DNA from: Pseudomonadota bacterium
GTDB lineage: Bacteria > Desulfobacterota > Desulfovibrionia > Desulfovibrionales > Desulfomicrobiaceae
Direction of reading: 5' to 3'
Length of the DNA: 64,000 nt
Assembly: GCA_018902545.1 (NCBI GenBank)
Contig: JAHIQM010000007.1
Span: 62,001 to 126,000 of the forward strand
Part shown: piece by piece, positions 18,092 through 25,935 of the stretch
Numbering within the stretch: the stretch's first letter is position 1
Layout of the letters: every line of letters begins with the position of its first letter
Made by a program: the position numbers and the translations under genes
Notes under the pieces: generated by a model
Seen by the model: only the letters and a program-made list of their open reading frames with translations
Told to the model about the DNA's origin: nothing
Database searches by the model: none

Positions 18092-18991
18092 ATGACCGAT
18101 CTCTCCGAAAATACGCGCCAGGATCGCCGAAGATCCGTCCGACTTCGCCGCTCCGCCATGCTGAGGGCCAAGCTCGATGAAATAGACCGACCAAACATCA
18201 AGATTGCGGAAGCCCGCGATGAGTGGGCTCAGTCTTTTGCCCTCGTCTACAGAGAATACCTTGACTCGGGGTACATCCAGCAGCCGCACCCTTCGGGGAT
18301 GCACTTAAACGTTTACAATCTCCTGCCGGCGACCTGCGTCTTCATTTTCAGAACCTATGTCACGGTCATATCCACCCTGACCCAGATCTTCGACAGCGAA
18401 CTCTTCGGCCTGCCCATGGACGCGCTGTATCGTCCTGAACTCGATGCACTGCGTTCCAAGGGAAGAAAGATCACCGAGCTATCGGCCTTGGCTACACCCA
18501 GGGAAACACGCTGGTGCAATCTCATGGTATTTTTGTCAAAGGCCATGTTTGAATATTCGATGATGAACAACATCGACGACATATGCATCATGGTCAACCC
18601 GAAGCACCTCAATTTTTACAAAACAATGTTTCTGTTCGAGGAATTCGGAGAAGAGCGTTTCTACCCGGGAGTGGGCGCTCCGGCAGTCGCCTTGCGCATC
18701 AATATGGAGCACATTGAAGACAAGGCATCGGAAAAATACAAGGATTTTGAAGTGGATGACAATATCCATGAGTTCTTCTATAAAATGAAAAGCACCTTGG
18801 TGGAATTGAACAACGGCTGGACGTTCTATGAAAAAAGGCCTCCCATGAATGAAGAGGATGCACGGTTCTTCTTCGACACCCGACAGGAAATTTGCAAAAA
18901 TCTGTCCCCGCGCCAAATGGAGCATCTGACGCGTCTGTATCCGTTCCTTGGAAGCATCCCCGCATTCCCCATGCACCCGGACCATCCATGA
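18092..18991 (+). CDS. FeeM-like/exosortase-associated acyltransferase, copy 2
   Basis: 299 residues with GGAG five bases before the ATG. A paralogue of the upstream gene: ELFGLPMDALYRPELDAL, KITELSALATPRET, NIDDICIMVNPKHLNFYK and YPGVGAPAVALRINM align with copy 1 throughout, while the termini differ. It also keeps the C-terminal extension ending LTRLYPFLGS. Two copies in tandem suggest two acylations, two acceptors or two chain lengths in one pathway. Its TGA overlaps the ATG of the MMPL gene, so it is coupled to the exporter. A 174-bp gap with no gene separates the copies. Confidence 0.85.
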   Translation: MTDLSENTRQDRRRSVRLRRSAMLRAKLDEIDRPNIKIAEARDEWAQSFALVYREYLDSGYIQQPHPSGMHLNVYNLLPATCVFIFRTYVTVISTLTQIFDSELFGLPMDALYRPELDALRSKGRKITELSALATPRETRWCNLMVFLSKAMFEYSMMNNIDDICIMVNPKHLNFYKTMFLFEEFGEERFYPGVGAPAVALRINMEHIEDKASEKYKDFEVDDNIHEFFYKMKSTLVELNNGWTFYEKRPPMNEEDARFFFDTRQEICKNLSPRQMEHLTRLYPFLGSIPAFPMHPDHP

Positions 18992-21255
18992 AACACATCG
19001 CCAGTCTGGTCACCCGCTTCCCCATTCTCTGCTTCGTGCTGGCCCTGTGTCTGGCCGCCCCGTTCCTGATCCAGCTCCCCGGCATCCAGACCGTGGACAA
19101 TGTGGATTACTTCACCGTCGAGGACGATCCGGACGTCGCCTTTTATCAAAGCATCAAGGATACCTTCGGAGACGACGAATTCTTCGTTATCGCCTTTTCG
19201 AGTCCGGACCTGTTCACCTCCCCCCGCTTGCACATGATCGCGGCCATCACGCAGGAGCTGGAAACCATTCCTGAAGTTCGGGAGGTGCAGAGCCTGGCCA
19301 ATGTGGACTACATCCACGGCGAGGAGGAATATTTCGAAGTCCGCCCCTTCCTGGAGCGCATCCCGGAAGACGCCCCGGGCCTCGGTATCCTGCGGAAGCA
19401 GGCGCTGGACAACCCGCTGTATGTCGGCAACCTCATCTCTGCCGACGGTGAGACCACTGCCCTGGTGGTCTTTCCCAAAGCGCACGACGCTGAGGATGGG
19501 AGCTTTCGCAAAAGGCTCCTTGACCAGACCGAGGCGGTGCTTTCCAAACACGAAGAGCTCGCCGGCCGGTTCCATCTGGCCGGGTGGACCGTGACCAACC
19601 TCAGTCTCAGCCAGTACATGAAGTCGGATGTGGCCGTGTTCATCCCGGTGACCTACCTGTTCATCACCCTGACGATCTGGCTTTTTTTCCGCAATATACG
19701 CCTGACCCTGCTGGCCCTCGCTAACATCTCCGTTTGTACGGGGGCGACCATGGGACTCTTTCCCCTGCTCGGCATTACCCTGAACAACGTGACCACCATC
19801 GTCCCGCCACTCGTCATGGCCCTGGCCCTGGCCGATTCCGTGCATATTTTCGCCCATTTGGACAAAAAACTGCTGGATAATGACCGCTCCCCCGCCAAGG
19901 CCCTGGAGATCATCCTGCAACGGGTCATCACCCCCTGCTTCCTGACCAGTGTGACCACGGCCGTTGGCTTCATCTCCCTTACCGTGAGCGACATCCCGCC
20001 CATCAAAGAATTCGGGTATGTCGCTTCGGTAGGAATGATCTTCGAGTTTCTGTTTTCCTTCTTGCTGCTGCCGCCGCTCATGCTCATGTGCAAGCCCGAA
20101 ACCATATACTCCGACCAGCGCCAGGAAGTCGGCATGAGCGCCTTTCTGAACCGCCTCTCCACTTTCGTGCAGAACCACGCCCGAGCCATTACCGCCGTCG
20201 TCGCACTCCTGGTCCTGGGCGCGGTGTGGGCAGCCTCGACGATCCGGGTCGAGACCAACCTGCTCGAATACTTCAAGTCCTCAAGTCCCCTGCGGCAGGA
20301 GCTCTCGTACATCGAGCCCCGCCTGAGCGGGGTCGGCACGGTGGACATTTCCGTCAAGGCCGATGAGCGGGATGCCCTGCGCGACCCGGCCAAACTGGCC
20401 GTGATCGAGAGCGTACAAAACTTTGCCCTGACGCTGCCGGGCGTCGACCGAACCATGTCCTTTGTGGATTTCCTCAAAGACATGAACATGTCCTTTCACA
20501 ACGAGGACCAGGCTTTTTACATCATCCCCGAAAGCCGGGAACTGGTGTCCCAGTACCTGCTGCTCTACGACTCCGATGACATGGACGAGTTCATCACCCC
20601 GGAATACGATCAGGCCCGCATCCTGATCCGCATCTCCGAGCACAGCTCCGCGGGACAGGCCAAGCTCATAGACGCCCTGCGCACCTTCATCGACCAGCAC
20701 GAGCACGACGGCCTGCAAATCCGCGTCACCGGCCGGGCGGTACAGGACGTGAACACCATCGACGTCCTGGTGTGGGGACAGGTGGAGAGCCTGGCCCTGG
20801 CCGCCGCCGTGATCACGTTCATCATGTTCCTGGCCCTGCGCTCGCTTGTGACAGGGGCCTTAAGCCTGATCCCGAACTTATTTCCGATCATCATCAACTT
20901 CGGGATCATGGGCCTGCTTGGTATCCCGCTGAACACCTCCACAGCCCTGATTTCCGTAGTCGCCCTGGGCATCGCCGTGGACGACACCATCCATTTTCTG
21001 ACCGAGTACAACCGAAGGCGCGCCGAGAATCTGCCCATGCGGGAGGCGCTGCGACGGACCACCGTGGAAAAAGGCACGGCCATCTGCGCCTCGTCGCTGA
21101 TCCTGGTCATCGGCTTCAGCGTGCTTATGCTCAGCAGCTTTGTGCCCACCATCAGCTTCGGGGGCCTCAGCGCCGTGATCATGATCACTGCCTTGATAGG
21201 CGACCTGATCGTTTTGCCGGCGGCCATGCTTTCCTTTCAAGGCAAGAGCGGCTGA
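18988..21255 (+). CDS. MMPL/RND family exporter
   Basis: 755 residues from the ATG that overlaps the upstream TGA (ATGA). Two repeats are visible, each with one helix, a periplasmic loop of ~200 residues and a five-helix bundle: FPILCFVLALCLAAPFL, then TYLFITLTIWLFF to FLFSFLLLPPLMLM; and ARAITAVVALLVLGAVWAAS, then LAAAVITFIMFLAL to LIGDLIVLPAAML. Conserved Asp in ALALADSVHIFAHL and LGIAVDDTIHFLTEY fit the proton-relay positions. Such pumps export lipids and lipopeptides from the inner membrane. Together with the LolA-like and barrel genes it makes a possible envelope-spanning export route. Confidence 0.93.
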   Translation: MKHIASLVTRFPILCFVLALCLAAPFLIQLPGIQTVDNVDYFTVEDDPDVAFYQSIKDTFGDDEFFVIAFSSPDLFTSPRLHMIAAITQELETIPEVREVQSLANVDYIHGEEEYFEVRPFLERIPEDAPGLGILRKQALDNPLYVGNLISADGETTALVVFPKAHDAEDGSFRKRLLDQTEAVLSKHEELAGRFHLAGWTVTNLSLSQYMKSDVAVFIPVTYLFITLTIWLFFRNIRLTLLALANISVCTGATMGLFPLLGITLNNVTTIVPPLVMALALADSVHIFAHLDKKLLDNDRSPAKALEIILQRVITPCFLTSVTTAVGFISLTVSDIPPIKEFGYVASVGMIFEFLFSFLLLPPLMLMCKPETIYSDQRQEVGMSAFLNRLSTFVQNHARAITAVVALLVLGAVWAASTIRVETNLLEYFKSSSPLRQELSYIEPRLSGVGTVDISVKADERDALRDPAKLAVIESVQNFALTLPGVDRTMSFVDFLKDMNMSFHNEDQAFYIIPESRELVSQYLLLYDSDDMDEFITPEYDQARILIRISEHSSAGQAKLIDALRTFIDQHEHDGLQIRVTGRAVQDVNTIDVLVWGQVESLALAAAVITFIMFLALRSLVTGALSLIPNLFPIIINFGIMGLLGIPLNTSTALISVVALGIAVDDTIHFLTEYNRRRAENLPMREALRRTTVEKGTAICASSLILVIGFSVLMLSSFVPTISFGGLSAVIMITALIGDLIVLPAAMLSFQGKSG

Positions 21256-21336
21256 CAAGGCAGGAACAAGCCGCGCAGTAAACACTCCGGAGACACCCCG
21301 CGACCCAGGGGCTTCTCCTCCAAAAGGGGATCAAGC

Positions 21337-23376
21337 ATGAAACGAGATGAACACCTGGCAACGCTAAAGACCCTCGGCATTTCCGGCGCGACGACCTACC
21401 GCGAGGCCGCCTTTTCCCGCAACATCGGGCTGTTTTCGCCGGGCGAACAGGATCGACTGGCCGAGGCCAGGGTCGCCATCCCGGGGATGGGCGGAGTGGG
21501 CGGGGTACACCTGATCAATCTCGTGCGCACCGGAATCGGCCGCTTCAACCTGGCCGACTTCGACCAGTTCGAGCCAGTCAACGTGAACCGCCAGTTCGGG
21601 GCCAAAGTTCCATCCTTCGGCCGCCCCAAGCTTGAGGTCATGATCGAAGAGGCGCTCAGCATCAATCCGTTCCTGGATATCACCCCCTATCCCGCAGGGT
21701 TGACTGCGGACACCATGGAAGCCTTTCTGACGGGTGTGGATGTCGTCCTGGACGGACTGGACTTCTTCCAGTTCGAAATCCGCCGCTCCCTGTTCAACAT
21801 GGCCCGGTCCATGGGCGTACCCGTGATCACTGCCGGACCCTTGGGGTTCAGCTCGGCCCTCCTGGTCTTTACCCCGCAAGGCATGGGTTTTGACGACTAT
21901 TTCGATGTGGGCGGGGAACTGCCGGAAGAGCAGAAATATCTGCGTTTCGCCATGGGTCTGGCCCCCAGACCAACACATATCGGATACATGGACCTGTCCA
22001 GGGTGGACCTCAAAGGCGGCAAAGGTCCCTCCCTGAACATCGCCTGCCAGCTGTGCGCGTCTCTGGCCGGCACCGAAGCGGTACGCATCATTCTTGGCAA
22101 ACCGGGACTCAAACCGGCCCCCAGTTTCATGCAGTTCGACCCCTTCCTGCAGATACTCCGCAAAGGGCGACTGGCACGGGGCAATCGCTCCTTAAGCCAG
22201 CGCGCCAAACTCTGGTACGTGCAGAACGTACTGATAAACGCTGCAGACAAGGCCCGGGTGCGCATACCGGATCAACCTGTTTTAAGCGTCTCGCAGTTTG
22301 ATTCCCTCCCCCAGGGAGTCGGCACCTATCTGGTGCAGGCCGCAATCCAGGCTCCCTCCGGGGATAATGCCCAGCCATGGCAATTCCGCCTGACGGGCAA
22401 CGACATCCACGTCTTCCTGAATCCACAAGCCGACATGTCCTTTTTCAATATCCGCCAGACCGCTTCCATCATCGCCTGCGGGGCAGCAATGGAAAACATT
22501 CGCCTCGCTGCCCCAGCCATGGGCCTGGACGCAGCCACGCAGATCCTGCCGGATGCCGCCCAGGAAAATCTGATGGCCACTGTGCACATCCAGCCGGGCG
22601 ATCAAGGTGTAGACCCACTTGCCCAGCACATCTGGACGCGCTGCACCAACCGCAGGCCGTACAGCAAGCGTCCTCTGCCGGATTGGGTGCAGGCCGACCT
22701 CAAAGCGCGCATCCGCAATATTCCCGAAGCGCAGTTGCACCTGCTCACCGGCAGCTCCAAGCTTCGAAAGCTTGCCAAGGTGATCTACCTGGCCGACAGG
22801 ATCCGCACCGAGCACCAGGGCTTGCACGAGCATTTCACATCCATGATCCGCTTCAACGTCCAGGAGGCGCAGCAGCGCCGCGACGGCCTGCCCCTCAAAA
22901 ACCTGGAAGCCGGATTGCCGGGGGAAGCATTCCTGCGCCTGACAAAACCGTGGCCCGCAATGCGCCTTGCAAACCGCATTGGCCTTGGCCGCATGGTGGC
23001 TTTACACTCGGCTCAGGGCATCCTGGCCAGTGGAGCTGCCGGGATGGTGGTGGTCGATGGACTTGAAGCAAAGGACTTTCTGCTCGGTGGCCAGGCCTTG
23101 CAGCGCATCTGGCTGGCATTGGAGCACCACGGCCTGCAAATGCAGCCGATGACCGCGGTGACCCTTTTTTGGCTGCGCTGGCAGTGGGAAGGCCCCGCGA
23201 GTTTTTCCGAAAAGCACCAAAAACTGCTGGAACGGGTCTGGCAGGATTTAAAAGGATTGTTCGTCAACGTGGATTTCGAAAAGCAGGGCCTGGTCATGCT
23301 CTTTCGCACAGGCTACGGTCCCGGAATCCGGCACCGCACCTTGCGCCGGGGCGCCGGTGACTCTCTGATGAAATAG
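21337..23376 (+). CDS. ThiF-type adenylyltransferase fused to nitroreductase (Rv1355c-like)
   Basis: 679 residues, two enzymes in one chain. Residues ~20-300 are an E1/ThiF fold: nucleotide loop RVAIPGMGGVGGVHLINLV, acidic switch LADFDQFEPVNVNRQFGA, and CQLCASLAGTEAVRIILG. Residues ~325-660 are a nitroreductase: APSGDNAQPWQFRLTG (FMN-binding start), IACGAAMENIRLAA, TNRRPYSKRPLP and a C-terminal FRTGYGPG. The architecture recalls the mycobacterial Rv1355c/MoeY family of unknown function. ThiF folds activate carboxylates as adenylates; nitroreductase-type flavoproteins oxidise or reduce. Last gene of the acyltransferase/MMPL set, 81 bp after the exporter, with AAGGGG before the ATG. Confidence 0.88.
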   Translation: MKRDEHLATLKTLGISGATTYREAAFSRNIGLFSPGEQDRLAEARVAIPGMGGVGGVHLINLVRTGIGRFNLADFDQFEPVNVNRQFGAKVPSFGRPKLEVMIEEALSINPFLDITPYPAGLTADTMEAFLTGVDVVLDGLDFFQFEIRRSLFNMARSMGVPVITAGPLGFSSALLVFTPQGMGFDDYFDVGGELPEEQKYLRFAMGLAPRPTHIGYMDLSRVDLKGGKGPSLNIACQLCASLAGTEAVRIILGKPGLKPAPSFMQFDPFLQILRKGRLARGNRSLSQRAKLWYVQNVLINAADKARVRIPDQPVLSVSQFDSLPQGVGTYLVQAAIQAPSGDNAQPWQFRLTGNDIHVFLNPQADMSFFNIRQTASIIACGAAMENIRLAAPAMGLDAATQILPDAAQENLMATVHIQPGDQGVDPLAQHIWTRCTNRRPYSKRPLPDWVQADLKARIRNIPEAQLHLLTGSSKLRKLAKVIYLADRIRTEHQGLHEHFTSMIRFNVQEAQQRRDGLPLKNLEAGLPGEAFLRLTKPWPAMRLANRIGLGRMVALHSAQGILASGAAGMVVVDGLEAKDFLLGGQALQRIWLALEHHGLQMQPMTAVTLFWLRWQWEGPASFSEKHQKLLERVWQDLKGLFVNVDFEKQGLVMLFRTGYGPGIRHRTLRRGAGDSLMK

Positions 23377-23420
23377 CCGGCCATTGCGTGCAGGAAAAGA
23401 TGACCTCATAGAACGAGAAA

Positions 23421-23448
23421 TGGCCGGGAAGCATGTGCTCCCCGGCCT
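23421..23448. terminator. Hairpin between convergent genes
   Basis: GGCCGGG-A-AGC / GCT-C-CCCGGCC stem with a four-base loop between the ThiF fusion gene and the first PEP-CTERM gene. The same stem recurs at 27340-27365 after the paralogous PEP-CTERM gene. Here it lacks a T run, so termination strength is uncertain. Confidence 0.55.
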
Positions 23449-23470
23449 AACTCTGATGAGATCAGCGTGA

Positions 23471-24262
23471 TCAGTTCTTCTTGTTGCGGCGTACTGCTAT
23501 GCCAAGACCAAGCAGGCCGGCACCGAGAAGAAGCATGGTGGCAGGTTCTGGAACAGGAGAGGCCATAATGCTCAGTTCGAATTGAGCCATGCTGTTGCCG
23601 TCTTCAGTTGTAAGCCAACCAAAATAGTTTGTGTTCACTCCCAACTGACTGACAATGAAATCATGATAAGCGCCAGTGATGAGTCCGAAGCCTTCGCCAA
23701 AGAAAGAATAGTCATACGTAAAGCCATCATAGTCAAACGAACCCTGGGTCAGACCTGGGTCGGTAAGGATAAAAATATCCATTGGTGTTACAGCATTATT
23801 CGGAGTTTCGAAAAACAGAAACTCCAGGTAGGCTGTGCGGACATCCTGCGGGGCTCCGGCAGGATCAAAAGGCGTAAACAGAATAGTAGCCTCGACTTTT
23901 CCATATGCAAGAGTTGGAAACAGTGAAGAAAGAACATAGTTATAATGTGTAATTGAAACAACATCTACGGCAGGTCCATACTCCAACCAGCCAGTCATGA
24001 GGTCGTTACCGCTTACAGGAGCGTCAAGTACAAGAGAGCTTTGCTGGCCGGTTGTACTAGAGAAGGACGGAACGCCCCAGGACAGAGTGTTCAGATCCGC
24101 GCTTACGCTCATGTAGTCTTGGTTTCCCTCATCATTGAGCCAATCAACGAAATTTGCGTCATTGGTATACGACCACTGAGTCACCAAGGCCGCAGAGGCG
24201 AACGTCGCCGAGAAAAAAAACGCCACAGCTAAAAGACATGTTACAACTAAATTCTTCCTCAT
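23471..24262 (-). CDS. THxN family PEP-CTERM protein, copy 1
   Basis: 263 residues from the ATG at 24262, chosen for the GGGAGG just upstream and the signal peptide that follows (MRKNLVVTCLLAVAFFFSAT, cleaved after FASA). The C-terminal sorting signal is complete: VPEPAT, a hydrophobic helix (MLLLGAGLLGLGIAV) and basic RRNKKN. The SITHYN motif near residue 110 marks the THxN group. Exosortase A cuts at the PEP motif; the mature protein goes to the surface or EPS matrix. Close paralogue of 27392-28171. Preceded by a sigma-54 promoter at 24312-24326. Confidence 0.95.
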   Translation of the reverse strand: MRKNLVVTCLLAVAFFFSATFASAALVTQWSYTNDANFVDWLNDEGNQDYMSVSADLNTLSWGVPSFSSTTGQQSSLVLDAPVSGNDLMTGWLEYGPAVDVVSITHYNYVLSSLFPTLAYGKVEATILFTPFDPAGAPQDVRTAYLEFLFFETPNNAVTPMDIFILTDPGLTQGSFDYDGFTYDYSFFGEGFGLITGAYHDFIVSQLGVNTNYFGWLTTEDGNSMAQFELSIMASPVPEPATMLLLGAGLLGLGIAVRRNKKN

Positions 24263-24311
24263 GATAATCCTCCCAATGTTAAAATAAATTTCTTGTGTTG
24301 ATTGGGTATTA

Positions 24312-24326
24312 GCATGGACCATGCCA
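24312..24326 (-). promoter_or_regulatory. Sigma-54 promoter of PEP-CTERM gene 1
   Basis: Minus strand: TGGCATGGTCCATGC followed by TAAT. GG and GC are 10 nt apart. It is placed about 50 bp before the ATG. Confidence 0.75.
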
Positions 24327-24386
24327 AGATTTATAATAATAATATCGGCAACTTAAACGCACGCACAGCAATAAGAGCTCAAAAAA

Positions 24387-24403
24387 TGTAAATTCCGCCG
24401 ACA
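24387..24403. promoter_or_regulatory. Putative activator site, TGTAA-N7-CGACA motif (PEP-CTERM gene 1)
   Basis: Plus strand TGTAAATTCCGCCGACA, 60 bp upstream of the -24 element. A second, inverted half (AATTTACA, near 24417) follows, giving an inverted repeat of TGTAAATT. Confidence 0.6.
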
Positions 24404-24482
24404 TTCTTCCAGTTTAAATTTACAGACAAAGAATGCCCCCTCATCGCAGAGTTGGCATCACGGTGGTCCCGCCCGAAGTAAA

Positions 24483-24505
24483 AAGGGCACCCTCATCGGT
24501 GCCCA
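24483..24505 (-). terminator. Second hairpin downstream of PEP-CTERM gene 2
   Basis: On the minus strand GGGCACC / GGTGCCC with a six-base loop followed by TTTTT. It lies 35 bp beyond the stronger terminator at 24540-24576 and could be a backup. Confidence 0.5.
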
Positions 24506-24539
24506 ACACATATGTTTCATAATTATCAGGAAGATACAT

Positions 24540-24576
24540 AAAAAAGACTCGGAACATCCTTGGGATGTTCCGAGTC
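24540..24576 (-). terminator. Rho-independent terminator of PEP-CTERM gene 2
   Basis: A perfect 14-bp stem (GACTCGGAACATCC / GGATGTTCCGAGTC) with a three-base loop, followed on the minus strand by TTTTTT, 24 bp after the stop codon. Confidence 0.88.
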
Positions 24577-24600
24577 CATTTTCGTCAAGAGCGGTTTAAT

Positions 24601-25509
24601 TTACTTGCGCAGCTTACGACTTGTGAAGGCCAAAGCTACCATGCCGAGTCCGAGCAGAGCCACTGTGGCCGGTTCAGGCACAGGAGGCGGAGGAGGACTA
24701 TCGCTTCTGTACCCCAGGATGAAGAAATCTTCAAAACCGTTGCTCAAAAGCTGATACTGGAATGTAGCGGTGAAGAAAAGGCCCTGATCAATGAACTGGG
24801 ACAGGTCCATTGTCGGAGCATACACAAGAAAGTCCACGTTGTTCGTTCCGGTCGTGTCGAACGAGTACTCCACACCCATGAATTCTACGATCCGGGTGTT
24901 CGGCACTTCAACAAGAGCTTCCGCGTCAAATTGACCATTATTAATATCGTCAAATGCCCATTCTGCAAGTTCGACTGCATCAGACGCATAAGGAACAACG
25001 GTTCCGAATTCATCGACTATCGTAACGTATCCGTTACCAAGCATGTTCGGCTGATTGCCTACCTGATTGATATCAAAAGCAAAAACAGGTATATTTGATC
25101 CTTCAAATTCGCTTTGAAGAAAATCATAAAGTAAATCTACGGGAACTACCCAACTGATCATCAGGTCAGTGTTAAACTCCGTAGTCGACCCGTCATTTGG
25201 AAATGCCAGCGGATCAGGAAAATCATATCCGCCTCTGATGTCCTCATTGTCCCCAGCAGCCTTTTCCGCGCTCTCACTGCCACCCCACCATATCTTGAGT
25301 TCATCTTTGAGCGAACCCTGATTTGATGGATAGATCGCATAGGCTGGATAAAGTTGCTTCAGTATGCTTGTTGAATAGGAATAATATTCGTCGTACTGTA
25401 TTGCATTAGGAAATGATGGTTCCGGCAACCAGATGCTCGCCCATGACGGCGAGGCCAAAAATAACACCAGCACTGTCGTGCAAAGACTCCTCTTCGCAAA
25501 TGATTTCAT
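24601..25509 (-). CDS. PEP-CTERM sorting domain protein 2
   Basis: 302 residues. A signal peptide (MKSFAKRSLCTTVLVLFLAS, cleaved after SWA) and a C-terminal PPPPPVPEPATVALLGLG-type PEP-CTERM tail ending in basic SRKLRK are clear. The 230-residue middle is acidic and aromatic (DEYYSYSTS, FDDINNGQFDAEA) and has no family I recognise; it is unrelated to the two THxN proteins. Expected to be processed by XrtA and delivered to the EPS matrix or surface. It has its own sigma-54 promoter at 25566-25580 and terminator, so it is monocistronic. Confidence 0.92.
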   Translation of the reverse strand: MKSFAKRSLCTTVLVLFLASPSWASIWLPEPSFPNAIQYDEYYSYSTSILKQLYPAYAIYPSNQGSLKDELKIWWGGSESAEKAAGDNEDIRGGYDFPDPLAFPNDGSTTEFNTDLMISWVVPVDLLYDFLQSEFEGSNIPVFAFDINQVGNQPNMLGNGYVTIVDEFGTVVPYASDAVELAEWAFDDINNGQFDAEALVEVPNTRIVEFMGVEYSFDTTGTNNVDFLVYAPTMDLSQFIDQGLFFTATFQYQLLSNGFEDFFILGYRSDSPPPPPVPEPATVALLGLGMVALAFTSRKLRK

Positions 25510-25565
25510 AATTCTTTCCTCCGGTTGTTTTCTCTATGATGCCCTTTAACTGCCTATCTCCTTGA

Positions 25566-25580
25566 GCAGAAACAATGCCA
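25566..25580 (-). promoter_or_regulatory. Sigma-54 promoter of PEP-CTERM gene 2
   Basis: Minus strand: TGGCATTGTTTCTGC followed by TC. GG and GC are 10 nt apart, about 57 bp before the start codon. Confidence 0.75.
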
Positions 25581-25632
25581 ACACGCACAATCCTTTAATC
25601 ATTCAAATTATTATAAATGCATGACCGAACAC

Positions 25633-25649
25633 TGTAAGATTATTCGACA
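25633..25649. promoter_or_regulatory. Putative activator site, TGTAA-N7-CGACA motif (PEP-CTERM gene 2)
   Basis: Plus strand TGTAAGATTATTCGACA, 52 bp upstream of the -24 element of the minus-strand promoter. Same two conserved arms and spacing as at 24387 and 28293. Confidence 0.6.
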
Positions 25650-25702
25650 ACGCAACGCTATATTTTCCAGTTCCCGACCTACGGTTGCCCCAATGAAGGA
25701 TG

Positions 25703-25790
25703 CTACTGTAAAAACAATGGATTTCGCGCCATTGCCCAGCATGGCCCGCCTACCCATGCAGGGCGCACGTTCGCGGGAATGACTTTTGAC
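25703..25790 (+). repeat. Interspersed palindromic repeat, copy A
   Basis: Contains AATGGATTTCGCGCCATTGC and TTCGCGGGAATGACTTTTG, which recur inverted in copy C (40050-40195) and partly in copy B (26689-26794). Non-coding and intergenic. Confidence 0.65.
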
Positions 25791-25906
25791 AATGCTTCGA
25801 GACTTTTTGCGGGAAATTCAGGTCATCACCGAAGTATTCAATACAACCCTTAAATTCGGTGAATAGCGCCAATATCTTTTTCAACTCGTCATGACACATT
25901 GCAAAC

Positions 25907-25921
25907 AGGCACACTTTTAGC
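25907..25921 (+). promoter_or_regulatory. Possible sigma-54 promoter of the CPBP protease gene
   Basis: AGGCACACTTTTAGC followed by TT: GG-N10-GC spacing is exact, and the -12 has TAGC instead of TTGC. The predicted transcription start would fall within a few bases of the ATG at 25936, implying a leaderless message; treat as tentative. Confidence 0.4.
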
Positions 25922-25935
25922 TTAACAGCCAGCCA

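Noticed and set aside
18826-20178. 450-codon minus-strand open frame opposite the MMPL gene
   Set aside because: Antisense to an unmistakable exporter; composition (Gly/Gln/His rich) is that of a shadow frame.
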